Source: Xestospongia bergquistia (lineage: Eukaryota; Porifera; Demospongiae; Haplosclerida; Petrosiidae). Taken from it: DNA of 64,000 nucleotides. Under the pieces are notes generated by a model. The model made no database searches and had not been told where the DNA came from. It was given only the letters and a program-made list of their open reading frames with translations. Within the stretch, counting starts at the first letter, position 1, and the number at the start of each line of letters is the position of its first letter. The translations under genes were made by a program, and so were the position numbers. This document shows, one piece after another, positions 50,801-61,784 of the stretch. The stretch lies in contig OZ014414.1 of assembly GCA_963965975.1 (NCBI GenBank), forward strand, positions 4,439,501 to 4,503,500, written 5' to 3'.

Positions 50801-53800
50801 GTAAACTGCTCAGTCTAAAGGACTTTATGGCACTAACTAAAGAAACAGCTTTTAACAGTTTAGAAAGTTTGTTTGCATTAACGCTCTAAAGTCTTTAAGT
50901 TAAAGTCTTTAGAAGGTTTAGACTATTGAGAGAAGTTTATAAAGTAAACTGCTGAGTCTAAAGGACTTTATGGCACTAACTATATGAACAGCTATTAACA
51001 GTTTAGTGAGTAAGCTTGCGTTAACACTCTAAAGTCATTAAGTTAAGGACTTTAGAAGGTTTAGACTATTGAGTGAATCTTACAAAATAAACTGCTCTGT
51101 CTAAAGGACTTTATGGCACTAACTAAATAAACAGCTATTAACAGTTTAGTCATTTAGTTTGCATTAACGGTCTAAAGTCTTTAAGTTATTGACTTTAGAA
51201 GGTTTAGACTATTGAGAGAAGTTTATAAAGTAAACTACTCAGTCTAAAGGACTTTATGGCACTAAGTTAATAAACAGCTATTAACAGTTTAGTAAGTTAG
51301 TTTGCATTAACGCTCTAAAGTCTTCAAGTTAAAGACTTTAGAAGGTTTAGACTATTGAGACATGTTTATAAAGTAAACTGCTCTGTCGTAAGGACTTTAT
51401 GGCACTAACTAAATAAACAGCTATTAACAGTTTAGTAAGTTAGTTTGCGTTAACGCTCTAAAGTCTTTAAGTTAAAGACTTTAGAAGGTTTAGACTATTG
51501 AGAGAAGTTTATAAAGTAAACTGCTCAGTCTAAAGGACTCTATGGCACTAAGTTAATAAACAGCTATTAACAGTTTAGTAAGTTAGTTTGCATTAACGCT
51601 CTAAAGTCTTCAAGTTAAAGACTTTAGAAGGTTTAGACCATTGACAGATGTTTATAAAGTAAACTGCTCAGTCGTAAGGACTTTATGGTACTAACTAAAT
51701 AAACAGCAATTAACAGTTTAGTAAGTTAGTTTGCATTAACGTCTAAAGTCTTTAAGTTAAAGACTTTAGAAGGTTTAGACTATTGAGAGAAGTTTATAAA
51801 GTAAACTGCTCAGTCTAAAGGACTTTATGGTACTAACTAAATAAACAGCTATTCACAGCTTAGTAAGTTAGTTTGCATTAACACTCTAAAGTCTTTAAGT
51901 TAAAGACTTTAGAAGCTTTAGACTATTGAGAGAAGTTTATAAAGTAAACTGCTCAGTCTAAAGGACCTTATGGCACTAACTAAATAAACTGCTATTAACA
52001 GTTTAGTAAGTTAGTTTGCATTAGCGCTATAAAGTTTTTAAGTTAAAGACTTTAGAAGGTTTAGATTATTGAGCGAACTTTATAAAGTAACCTGCTCAGT
52101 CTAAAGGACTTTATGGCACTAACTAAATAAAGAGCTACTAACAGTTTTGTAAGTTAGTTTGCTTTAACGCTCTAAAGTCTTTAAGTTAAAGACTTTAGAA
52201 GGCTTAGACTATTGAGAGAAGTTTATAAAGTAAACTGCTCAGTCTAAAGGACTTTATGGCACTAACTAAATAAACAGCTATTAACAGTTTAGTAAGTTTG
52301 TTTGCATTAACGCTCTAACGTCTTTAAGTTAAAGACTTTAGAAGGTTTAGACTATTGAGAGAAGTTTATAAAGTAAACCACTAAGTGTAAAGGAGTTTAT
52401 GGCACTAACTAAATGAACAGCTATTAATAGTTTAGTAAGTAAGTTTGCATTAAAACTCTAAAGTCTTTAAGTTAAAGACTTTAGAAGGTTCAGACTATTG
52501 AGTGAATCTTACAAAATAAACTGCTCTGTCTAAAGGACTTTATGGCGCTAACTAAATAAACAGCTATTAACAGTTTAGTAAGTTAGTTTGCATTAACGCT
52601 CTAAAGTCTTTAAGTTAAAGACTTTAGAAGGTTTAGACTATTGAGAGAAGTTTATAAAGTAAACTGCTCAGTCTAAAGGACTTTATGGCACTAACTAAAT
52701 GGACTGCTATTAACAGTTTAGTAAGTTTGTTTGCATTAACGCTCAAAGTCTTTAAGTTAAAGACTTTAGATTGTTTAGACTATTGAGAGAAGATTATAAA
52801 GTAAACTGCTGAGTCTAAAGGACTTTATGGCACTAACAATATGAACAGCTATTAACAGTTTAGTAAGTAAGTTTGCGTTAACACTCTAAAGTCATTAAGT
52901 TAAGGACTTTAGAAGGTTTAGACTATAGAGTGAATCTTACAAAATAAACTGCTCTGTCTAAAGGACTTTATGGCACTAACTAAATAAACATCTATTAACA
53001 GTTTAGTAAGTTAGTTTGCATTAACGCTCTAAAGTCTTTAAGTTAAAGACTTTAGAAGGTTTAGACTATTGAGAGAAGTTTATAAAGTAAACTGCTCAGT
53101 CTAAAGGACTTTCTGGCACTAACTAAATAAACAGCTATTAACACTTTAGTAAGTTAGTTTGCATTAACGCTCTAAAGTCTTTAAGTTAAAGACTTTAGAA
53201 GGTTTAGACTATTGAGACATGTTTATAAAGAAAAGTGCTCTGTCGTAAGGACTTTATGGCACTAACTAAATAAACAGCTATTAAAAGTTTAGTAAGTTAG
53301 TTTGCGTTAACGCTCTAAAGTCTTTACGTTAAAGACTTTAGAAGGTTTAGACTATTGAGAGACGTTTATGAAGTAAACTGCTCAGTCTAAAGGACTTTAT
53401 GGCACTAAGTTAATAAACAGCTATTAACAGTTTAGTAAGTTAGTTTGCATTAACGCTCTAAAGTCTTTAAGTTAAAGACTTTAGAAGGTTTAGACTATTG
53501 AGAGAAGTTTATAAAGTAAACTACTAAGTCTAAAGGACTTTATGGCACTAACTAAATAAACAGCTATTAACAGTTTAGTAAGTTAGTTTGCATTAACGCT
53601 CTAAAGTCTTTAAGTTAAAGACTTTAGAAGGTTTAGACTGTTGAGAGAAGTTTATAAAGTAAACTTCTCAGTCTAAAGGACTTTATGGCACTAACTAAAT
53701 AAACAGCTATTAACAGTTTAGTAAGTTAGTTTGCATTAACGCTCTAAAGTCTTTAAGTTAAAGACTTTAGAAGGTTTAGACTATTGAGTGACGCTTATAA

Positions 53801-55604
53801 AGTAAACTGCTCTGTCTAAACAACTTTATGGCACTAACTAAATAAACAGCTATTAACAGTTTAGTAAGTTAGTTTGCTTTAATGCTCTAAAGTCTTTAAG
53901 TTAAACACTTTACAAGGTTTAGACTATTGAGAGACGTTTATAAAGTAAACTGCTCAGTCTAAAGGACTTTATGGCACTAACTAAATAAACAGCTATTAAC
54001 AGTTTAGTAAGTTAGTTTGCATTAACGCTCTAAAGTCTTTAAGTTAAAGACTTTAGAAGGTTTAGACTATTGAGAGAAGTTTATAAAGTAAACTGCTCTC
54101 TCTAAAGGAATTTATGGCACTAACTAAATAAACAGCTATTAACAGTTTAGTAAGTTAGTTTGCATTAACGCTCTAAAGTATTTAAGTTAAAGACTTTAGA
54201 ATGTTTAGACTATTGAGAGACGTTTATGAAGTAAACTGCTCAGTCTAAAGGACTTTATGGCACTAACTAAATAAACAGCTATTAACAGTTTAGCAAATTA
54301 GTTTGCATTAACGCTCTAAAGTCTTTAAGTTAAAGACTTTAAAAGGTTTAGACTATTGAGTGACGCTTATAAAGTAAAATGCTCTGTCTAAAGAACTTTA
54401 TGGCACTAACTAAATAAACAGCTATTAACAGTTTAGTAAGTTAGTTTGCATTAACGGTCTAAAGTCTTTAAGTTAAAGACTTTAGAAGGTTTAGACTATT
54501 GATAGAATTTTATAAAGTAAACTGCTCAGTCTAAAGGACTTTATGGCACTAACTAAATAAACAGCTATTAACAGTTTAGTAAGTTAGTTTGCATTAACGC
54601 TCTAAAGTCTTTAAGTTAAAGACTTTAGAAGGTTTAGACTATTGAGAGAAGTTTATAAAGTAAACTGCTCAGTCTAAAGGACTTTATGGTACTAAATAAA
54701 TAAAGAGCTATTAACAGTTTAGTAAGTTAGTTTGCATTAAAGCTCTAAAGTCTTTAAGTTAAAGACTTTAGAAGGTTTAGACTATTGAGTGACGCTTATA
54801 AAGTAAAGTGCTCAGTATAAAGGACTTTATGGCGCTAACTAAATAAACAGCTATTAACAGTTGAGTAAGTTAGTTTGCATTAATGCTCTAAACTCTTTAA
54901 GTTAAAGACTTTAGAAGGTTTAGACTATTGAGAGAAGTTTATAAAGTAAACTGCTCTCTCCAAAGGAATTTATGGCACTAACTAAATAAACAGCTATTAA
55001 GAGTTTAGTAAGCTAGTTTGCATTAACGCTCTAAAGTCTTTAAGTTAAAGACTTTAGAAGGTTTAGACTATTGAGAGAGGTTTATGAAGTAAACTGCTCA
55101 GTCTAAAGGACTTTATGGCACTAACTAAATAAACAGCTATTAACAGTTTAGTAAGTTACTTTGCATTAACGCTCTAAAGTCTATAAGTTAAAGACTTTAG
55201 AATGTTTAGACGATTGAGTGAAGTTTATAAAGTAAACTGCTCAGTCTAAAGGACTTTATGGCACTAAATAAATAAACAGCTATTAACAGTTTAGTAAGAT
55301 AGTTTGCATAAACACTATAAAGTCTTTAAGTTAAAGACTTTAGAAGGTTTAGACAATTGAGAAAAGTTTATAAAGGAAAATTCTCAGTCTAAAGGACTTT
55401 ATGGCACTAACTAAATAAACTGCTATTAACAGTTTAATAAGTTAGTTTGCTTTAATGCTCTAAAGTCTTTAAGTTAAAGACTTTAGAAGGTTTAGACTAT
55501 TGATAGAATTTTATAAAGTAAACTGCTCAGTCTAAAGGACTTTATGGCACTAACTAAATAAACAGCTATTAACAGTTTAGTAAGTCAGTTTGCGTTGACG
55601 CTCT

Positions 55605-56530
55605 AAAGTCTTTACGTTAAAGACTTTAGAAGGTTTAGTCTATTGAGAGATGTTTATAAAGTAAACTGCTCAGTCTAAAGGACTTTATGGCACTAAGTTA
55701 ATAAACAGCTATTAACAGTTTAGTAAGTTAGTTTGCATTAACGCTCTAAAGTCTTTAAGTTAAAGACTTTAGAAGGTTTAGACTATTGAGAGAAGTTTAT
55801 AAAGTAAACTGCTCAGTCTAAAGGACTTTATGGCACTAACTAAATAAACAGCTATTAACAGTTTAGTAAGTTAGTTTGCATTAACGCTCTAAAGTCCTTA
55901 AGTTAAAGACTTTAGAAGGTTTAGACCATTGAGAGAAGTTTATAAAGTAAACTGCTCAGTCTAAAGGACTTTATGGCACTAACTAAATAAACAACTATTA
56001 ACAGTTTAGTAAGTTAGTATGCATTAACGCTCTAAAGTCTTTAATTTAAAGACTTTAGAAGGTTTAGACTATTGAGAGAAGTTTATAAAGTAAACTGCTC
56101 AGTCTAAAGGACTCTATGACACTAACTAAATAAACAGCCATTAACAGTTTAGTAAGTTAGTTTGCATTAACGCTCTAAAGTCTTTACGTTAAAGACTTTA
56201 GAAGGTTTAGTCTATTGAGAGATGTTTATAAAGTAAACTGCTCAGTCTAAAGGACTTTATGGCACTAAGTTAATAAACAGCTATTAACAGTTTAGTAAGT
56301 TAGTTTGCATTAACGCTCTAAAGTCTTTAAGTTAAAGACTTTAGAAGGTTTAGACTATTGAGAGAAGTTTATAAAGTAAACTGCTCAGTCTAAAGGACTT
56401 TATGGCACTAACTAAATAAACAGCTATTAACAGTTTAGTAAGTTAGTTTGCATTAACGCTCTAAAGTCCTTAAGTTAAAGACTTTAGAAGGTTTAGACCA
56501 TTGAGAGAAGTTTATAAAGTAAACTGCTCA
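55605..56530 (+). repeat. 4-monomer (572-bp) tandem duplication
   Basis: TTTAGTCTATTGAGAGATG recurs at 55632 and 56204, and GTCCTTAAGTTAAAG recurs about 572 bp apart (4 x 143). It is a local amplification in the otherwise more uniform right part of the array. Confidence 0.85.
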
Positions 56531-56691
56531 GTCTAAAGGACTTTATGTACTCACTAAATAAACAGCTATTAACAGTTTAGTAAGTTAGTTTGCATTAACG
56601 CTCTAAAGTCTTTAAGTTAAAGACTTTAGAAGGTTTAGACTATTGAGAGAAGTTTATAAAGTAAACTGCTCAGTATAAAGGACTTTATGGC

Positions 56692-56834
56692 ACTAACTAA
56701 ATAAACAGCTATTAACAGTTTAGTAAGTTAGTTTGCATTAACGCTCTAAAGTCTTTAAGTTAAAGACTTTAGAAGGTTTAGACTATTGAGAGAAGTTTAT
56801 AAAGTAAACTGCTCAGTCTAAAGGACTTTATGGC
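56692..56834 (+). repeat. Reference satellite monomer with three dyads
   Basis: A near-consensus 143-bp monomer given as a coordinate key. Dyad 1 has arms 56692-56708 and 56716-56732 (14 of 17 paired, outer ACTAACT/AGTTAGT) around a 7-base loop. Dyad 2 is a perfect palindrome, arms 56746-56758 and 56760-56772 around a single G. Dyad 3 is nested: TTTAGACT (56777-56784) pairs with AGTCTAAA (56815-56822), and inside it AGTTTA (56794-56799) pairs with TAAACT (56805-56810). About 114 of 143 bases lie within a dyad. The consensus has 43 G or C in 143 by hand count. What the dyads do is unknown. Confidence 0.93.
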
Positions 56835-59800
56835 ACTAACTAAATAAACAGCTATTAACAGTTTAGTAAGTTAGTTTGCATTAACGCTCTAAAGTCTTTA
56901 AGTTAAAGACTTTAGAAGGTTTAGACTATTGAGTGACGCTTACAAAGTAAACTGCTCTGTCTAAAGAACTGTATGGCACTAACTAAATAAACAGCTATTA
57001 ACAGTTTAGTAAGTTAGTTTGCTTTAATGCTCTAAAGTCTTTAAGTTAAAGATTTTAGAAGGTTCAGACTATTGAGAGAAGTTTATAAAGTAAACTGCTC
57101 AGTCTAAAGGACTTTATGGCACTAACTAAATAAACAGATATTAAGAGTTTAGTAAGTTAGTTTGCATTAACGCTCTAAAGCCTTTAAGTTAAAGACTTTA
57201 GAAGGTTTAGACTGTTGAGAGAAGTTTATAGAGTAAACTGCTCAGTCTAAAGGACTTTATGGCACTAACTAAATAAACAGCTATTAACAGTTTAGTAAGT
57301 TAGTTTGCATTAACGCTCTAAAGTCTTTAAGTTAAAGACTTTAGAAGGTTTAGACTATTGAGATAAGTTTATAAAGTAAACTGCTCAGTCTAAAGGACTT
57401 TATGGCACTAACTAAATAAACAGCTATTAACAGTTTAGTAAGTTAGTTTGCATTAACGCTCTAAAGTCTTTAATTTAAAGACTTTAGAAGGTTTAGACTA
57501 TTGAGAGAATTTTATAAAGTAAACTGCTCAGTCTAAAGGACTTTATGGCACTAACTAAATAAACAGCTATTAACAGTTTAGTAAGTTAGTTTCCATTAAC
57601 GCTCTAAAGTCTTTAAGTTAAAGACTTTAGAAGGTTTAGACAATTGAGTGACGCTTATGAAGTAAACTGCTCTGTCTAAAGAACTTTATGGCACCAACTA
57701 AATAAACAGCTATTAACAGTTTAGTAAGTTAGTTTGCTTTAATGCTCTAAACTCTTTAAGTTAAAGACTTTAGAAGGTTTAGACTATTGAGTGATGCTTA
57801 TAAAGTAAACTGCTCTGTCTAAAGAACTTTATGGCACTAACTAAATAAACAGCTACTAACAGTTTAGTAAGTTAGTTTGCTTTAATGCTCTAAAGTCTTA
57901 ATGTTAAAGACTTTAGAAGGTTTAGACTATTGAGAGATGTTTATAAAGTAAACTGCTCAGTCTAAAGGACTTTATGGCACTAACTAAATAAACAGCTATT
58001 AACAGTTTAGTAAGTTAGTTTGCATTAACACTCTAAAGTCTTTAAGTTAAAGACTTTAGAAGGTTTAGATTATTGAGCGAAGTTTATAAAGTAAACTCCT
58101 CAGTCTAAAGGACTTTATGGCACTAACTAAATAAACAGCTATTAAAAGTTTAGTAAGTTAGTTTGCAGTTAACGCTCTAAAGTCTTTAAGTTAAAGCCTT
58201 TAGAAGGTTTAGACTACTGAGAGAAGTTTATAAAGTAAACTGCTCAGTCTAAAGGACTTTATGGCACTAACTAAATAAACAGCTATTAACAGTTTAGTAA
58301 GTTAGTTTGCTTTAATGCTCTAAAGTCTTTAAGTTAAAGACTTTAGAAGGTTTAGACTATTGAGAGAAGTTTATAAAGTAATCTGCTCAGTCTAAAGTAC
58401 ATTATGGCACTAACTAAATAAACAGCTATTAACAGTTTAGTAAGTTAGTTTGCATTATCGCTCTAAAGTGTTAAGTTAAAGACTTTAGAAGGTTTAGACT
58501 ATTGAGAGAAGTTTATAAAGTAAACAGCTCAGTCTAAAGGACTTTATGACATTAACTAAATAAACAGCTATTAACAGTTTAGTAAGTTAGTTTGCGTTAA
58601 CGCTCTAAAGTCTTTAAGTTAAAGACTTTATAACGTTTAGACTATTGAGAGAAGTTTATAAAGTAAACTGCTCAGTCTAAAGGACTTTATAGAACTAACT
58701 AAATAAACAGCTATTAACAGTTTCGTAAGTTAGTTTGCGTTAACGCTCTAAAGTCTTTAAATTAAAGACTTTATAAGTTTTAGACTATTGAGAGAAATTT
58801 ATAAAGTAAACTGCTCGGTCTAAAGGACTTTATGACACTAACTAAATAAGCAGCTATTAACAGTTTAGTAAGTGAGTTTATATTAATGCTCTAAGGTCTT
58901 TAACTTAAAGACTTTAGAAGGTTTAGACAATTGAGAGAAGTTTATAAAGTAAACTGCTCTGTCTAATGGAGTTTATGGCACTAACTAAATAAACAGCTAT
59001 TAACAGTTTAGTAAGTTAGTTTGCATTAACGCTCTAAAGTCTTTAAGATAAAGACTTTAGAAGGTTAAGACTATTGAGTGAAGTTTATAATGTAAACTGC
59101 TCAGTCTATAGGACTTTATGGCACTAACTAAATAAACAGCTATTAACAGTTTAGTAAGTTAGTTTGCATTAACTCTCTAAAGTCTTTAAGTTAAAGACTT
59201 TAGAATGTTTAGACTATTGAGAGAAGTTTATAAAGTAAACTGCTCAGTCTAAAGGACTTTATGACACTAACTAAATAAACAGCTATTAACAGTTTAGTAA
59301 GTTAGTTTGCATTAACGCTCTAAAGTCTTTAAGTTAAAGACTTTAGAAGGTTTAGACTATTGAGAGAAGTTTATAAAGTAAACTGCTCAGTCTAAAGGAC
59401 TTTATGACACTAACTAAATAAGCAGCTATTAACAGTTTAGTAAATGAGTTAATATTAACGCTCTAAAGTCTTTAAGTTAAAGACTTTAGAAGGTTTAGAC
59501 TATTGAGAGTAGTTTATAAAGTAAGCTGCTCTGTCTAATGGACTTTATGGCACTAACTAAATAAACAGCTATTAACGGTTTAGTAAGTTAGTTTGCATTA
59601 ACGCTCTAAAGTCTTTAAGTTAAAGACTTTAGAAGGTTTAGACTATTGAGTGAAGTTTATAATGTAAACTGCTCAGTCTATAGGACTTTATGGCACTAAC
59701 TAAATAAACAGCTATTAACAGTTTAGTAAGTTAGTTTGCATTAACGCTCTAAAGTCTTTAAGTTAAAGACTTTAGATGGTTTAGACTATTGAGAGAAGTT

Positions 59801-60186
59801 TATAAAGTAAACTGCTCTGTCTAAAGGACCTTATGGCACTAACTAAATAAACAGCTATTAACAGTTTAGTAAGTTAGTTTGCATTAACGCTCTAAAGTCT
59901 TTAAGTTAAAGACTTTAGAAGGTTTAGACTTTTGTTAGAAGTTTATAAAGTAAACTGCTCATTCTAAAGGACTTTATGGCACTAACTAAGTAAACAGCTA
60001 TTAACAGTTTAGTAAGTTTGTTTGCATTAACGCTCTGAAGTCTTTAAGTTAAAGACTTTAGAAGGTTTACACTATTGGGAGAAGTTTATAAAGTAAAGTG
60101 CTCAATCTAAAGGACTTTATGGCACTAACGAAATAAACAGCAATTAACAGTTTAGTAAGTTAGTTTGCATTAACGCTCTAAAGTCT

Positions 60187-60290
60187 TTAACCCTTTCACG
60201 GGCAGTTGCGCAATTTTGCGCAGGCGAATGTAATTATTGAGTGGGCGGTAGTGCAATTTTGCGCTGCAGCCATTACCAGGAGACCTAGAC
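60187..60290 (+). mobile_element. piggyBac-like left terminus
   Basis: The satellite stops at TTAA (60187-60190), inside the central palindrome of a monomer, and is followed directly by CCCTTTCACGGGC. A TTAA target followed by CCC is the hallmark of piggyBac-family ends. A perfect 16-bp palindrome TGCGCAATTTTGCGCA lies at 60207-60222, and its core GCAATTTTGCGC is repeated at 60253-60264. Known piggyBac ends have comparable subterminal repeats. No matching right end or second TTAA-flanked satellite edge is present, so the element is truncated, rearranged or misread. I see no piggyBac transposase. Confidence 0.6.
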
Positions 60291-60736
60291 TTTTTTTTGA
60301 AAGCAACAACGCGAAGGCATTTGTAAATACTCGTTTGCAAAGCTAAAGACACAGCGAAGGCATCATCGCTTCGTAAGGCAGAATGTTCATGCAGTTGCCT
60401 TCTGTAACAGACCTCCAATTGATAGCTCCACCCAAATAAATTTACAGGATATGATTATTTCATTATGAGATGTGTCCAAGAAAACCTTCGTTGTGCACTT
60501 TGTTTACATCGTTTGGCTTAGAACAAAGTATCAACAGACTCCCCACACAACGAAGAGATCAACTGTATGCTCATAAAGATGATCAGTCGAGTTCTTCTGT
60601 TTCAGATATGGCTTCGAAATGTAAGCGTTTTTTGTCGTAGTATAGTACAGAGTTGAGCTTTCATTATACGGCTTTTCTTGTTGTTATGGTAAAAACAACA
60701 ACCTATATATCCTGTCACACTAGTTTGATTTTACAG
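60291..60736. other. Non-satellite interval without a clear gene
   Basis: Unique-looking AT-rich sequence between the element end and the first recognisable exon. It holds a 57-codon open frame including the stop (60470-60640) with GTAAGC near its end, but joining that site to the next acceptor makes an immediate stop. A short hairpin has TTGTTGTT (60678-60685) facing AACAACAA (60694-60701). A pyrimidine-rich stretch leads to GATTTTACAG at 60727-60736. It could be 5' flank or first-exon sequence of the gene relic downstream. No promoter is recognised. Confidence 0.4.
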
Positions 60737-60903
60737 AAGAATGCACAGTCGGTTTTGTAGGAAGTATGAGAATGGTTATGATCTACCTGACATCAGATAT
60801 GAAAAATGGAAAAAAATATTCCATCCTGAAGAATTATCTTTAGATGCTACAGCATGTAAATCCAGTGATGGAGACATCAGTCTCAGTGAAGTAGATGAGA
60901 ATA
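60737..60903 (+). CDS. Exon 1 of gene relic, charged N-terminal segment
   Basis: A 167-bp open segment preceded by GATTTTACAG and ended by GTAAGTG at 60904. Read from 60738, an ATG follows at 60741. The translation has a basic-aromatic first half, with YENGYDLPDIRYEKWKKIFH and then PEE, and an acidic serine-rich second half ending SLSEVDEN. The frame leaves one base over (phase 1), matching the next exon. The YENGYDL..IRYEKWKKIFHPEE part looks like a folded conserved motif rather than chance, but I cannot assign it to a named family. Translation may start at the ATG or in a lost upstream exon. On the paper frame there is no stop before the donor. Confidence 0.55.
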
Positions 60904-61057
60904 GTAAGTGATACAGCCTGAGGTTAATTATACTTTGAATTTATGGCTTGCTATTTTAGAAAGTGCACTAGAACAGTCACCAAATGTTCTCAAATTTCCA
61001 GTATGTGTAATGTAGATATATATTTTAGTATTTTTGAGTTAATTATACTTGTTACAG

Positions 61058-61147
61058 GGAGGAAGAGATGTACCAGAAGTACTAGCAAGAGAAGTGAAGA
61101 AGAGATAGGACTCTATGAATATGACAAGAATGGACTCAGTGATAATG
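61058..61147 (+). CDS. Exon 2a, first copy of the 30-codon repeat exon
   Basis: A 90-bp segment between TTGTTACAG and GTATGTG. Joined in phase 1 it encodes a basic start, RRKRCTRSTSKRSEEE, then IGLYEYDKNGLSDN. Because it begins and ends in phase 1, it can be duplicated or skipped without changing frame. Two further copies follow at 248-bp spacing, together with the intron. A longer open frame (60943-61155) that includes this exon is intron read-through upstream of it. The function of the segment is unknown; the KRK-type basic run could be a nuclear localisation or nucleic-acid contact, which is inference. Confidence 0.6.
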
Positions 61148-61305
61148 GTATGTGACATTATATTATAATTAACCCTTTAATAGTGGCTTGCCATTTTAGA
61201 AACTACACTAGAGCAGTCAAAGACATTACCTAAAAATTCTCAAATTTCCAGGATGTGTAATGTATATATATTGAAGTATTTTAAAGTTAATTATCCTTGT
61301 TACAG

Positions 61306-61395
61306 GGAGGAAGAGATGTACCATAAATACTAGCAAGAGAAGTGAAGAAGAGATAGGACTCTACGAATATGACAAGAATGGACTCAGTGATAATG
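61306..61395 (+). CDS. Exon 2b, second copy of the repeat exon
   Basis: 90 bp, 248 bp downstream of the first copy. Same splice borders and phase, and open in frame. Relative to copy 2a the first codon becomes Gly by the join, and RS becomes IN (ACCATAAATACT for ACCAGAAGTACT). The rest is unchanged at protein level (TAT to TAC is silent). The near identity of exon and intron copies indicates a recent tandem duplication of exon plus intron. Confidence 0.6.
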
Positions 61396-61553
61396 GTATG
61401 TGACATTATATTATAATTAACCCTTTAATAGTGGCTTGCCATGTTAGAAACTACACTAGAGCAGTCAAAGACATTACCTAAAAATTCTCAAATTTCCAGT
61501 ATGTGTAATGTACATATATTGAAGTATTTTAAAGTTAATTATCCTTGTTACAG

Positions 61554-61643
61554 GGAGGAAGAGATGTACCAAAAGTACTAGCAAGAGAAGATAAAAAAAG
61601 ATAGGACTCAGTGAATATGACAAGAATGGACTCAGTGATAATG
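61554..61643 (+). pseudogene. Exon 2c, third copy, with an in-frame stop
   Basis: 90 bp, a further 248 bp on, with intact splice borders. A cluster of changes in the middle (AGAAGATAAAAAAAGATAGG where the others have AGAAGTGAAGAAGAGATAGG) creates TAA at 61592-61594 in the phase-1 frame. Length is still 90, so skipping this copy would keep the downstream finger in frame. Either the copy is dead and the locus a pseudogene, or it is a skippable poison exon. Decay is the simpler reading. Confidence 0.6.
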
Positions 61644-61784
61644 GTATGTGACATTATACTATAATTAACCCTTTAATAGTGGCTTGCCATTTTAGAAACT
61701 ACACTAGAGCAGTCAAAGAATAACCTGACAACCAGTATGAAAATATTCACAATATAATAATACAATTCATGTATTTCATTACAG

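Larger units (their letters stand above)
32335..60190 (+). repeat. Satellite, forward block G
   Basis: About 195 forward monomers. The left part (to about 36.6 kb) repeats material seen in blocks A and E. 36.8-41.1 kb has its own repeats at about 1.29 and 1.57 kb (marker GTCTTCATGTTAAAG at 37321, 38607 and 40174). 41.6-50 kb carries variants absent from the left (GTAACCTGCTCAG, CTAAGTTAATAAACAG, CAGTCGTAAGG). From about 53 kb the monomers are closer to the simple consensus with weaker higher-order structure. The block ends at the TTAA of a palindrome at 60187-60190. No gene seen. Confidence 0.96.
60925..61718 (+). repeat. 248-bp exon-intron tandem repeat
   Basis: The unit is one 90-bp exon plus about 158 bp of intron, with shared intron strings GTGGCTTGCCATTTTAGAAA, CAAATTTCCAG and TTGTTACAG. 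Full-length copies run 61148-61395 and 61396-61643. A more diverged intron copy lies upstream (from about 60925), and the last intron keeps similarity only to about 61718 (GCAGTCAAAGAA) before diverging. The period is 248 bp both times. Periodicity is unrelated to the 143-bp satellite. Confidence 0.92.

Noticed and set aside
1-60190. CRISPR array
   Set aside because: Repeats are directly adjacent 143-bp units with no unique spacers, and the flanking DNA is eukaryotic.
1-60190. Telomeric repeats or a CENP-B box in the array
   Set aside because: I saw no run of TTAGG or TTAGGG units. The monomer contains no match to the TTCG....A..CGGG core, having a single CG in its consensus.
60170-60418. 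Open frame of 82 codons on the minus strand
   Set aside because: It starts in unique sequence and runs through the piggyBac-like terminus into satellite DNA. The translation shows no domain, and its last residues come from the satellite palindrome.
60470-60640. 57-codon open frame (stop included) as a possible first exon
   Set aside because: Its only good donor, GTAAGC near 60620, is in phase 1, and joining it to the GATTTTACAG acceptor makes TAA at once. No domain is seen.
60943-61155. Open frame of 70 codons on the plus strand taken as one gene
   Set aside because: Its first half is intron sequence upstream of a TTGTTACAG acceptor. Only the last 30 codons belong to a real-looking exon, which is annotated separately.
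61165-61190. TTAACCCTTTAATAG in the introns as a nested piggyBac end
   Set aside because: It recurs only because the intron is duplicated (61169, 61417, 61665), and the GCAATTTTGCGC subterminal repeats of the true end at 60191 are absent.
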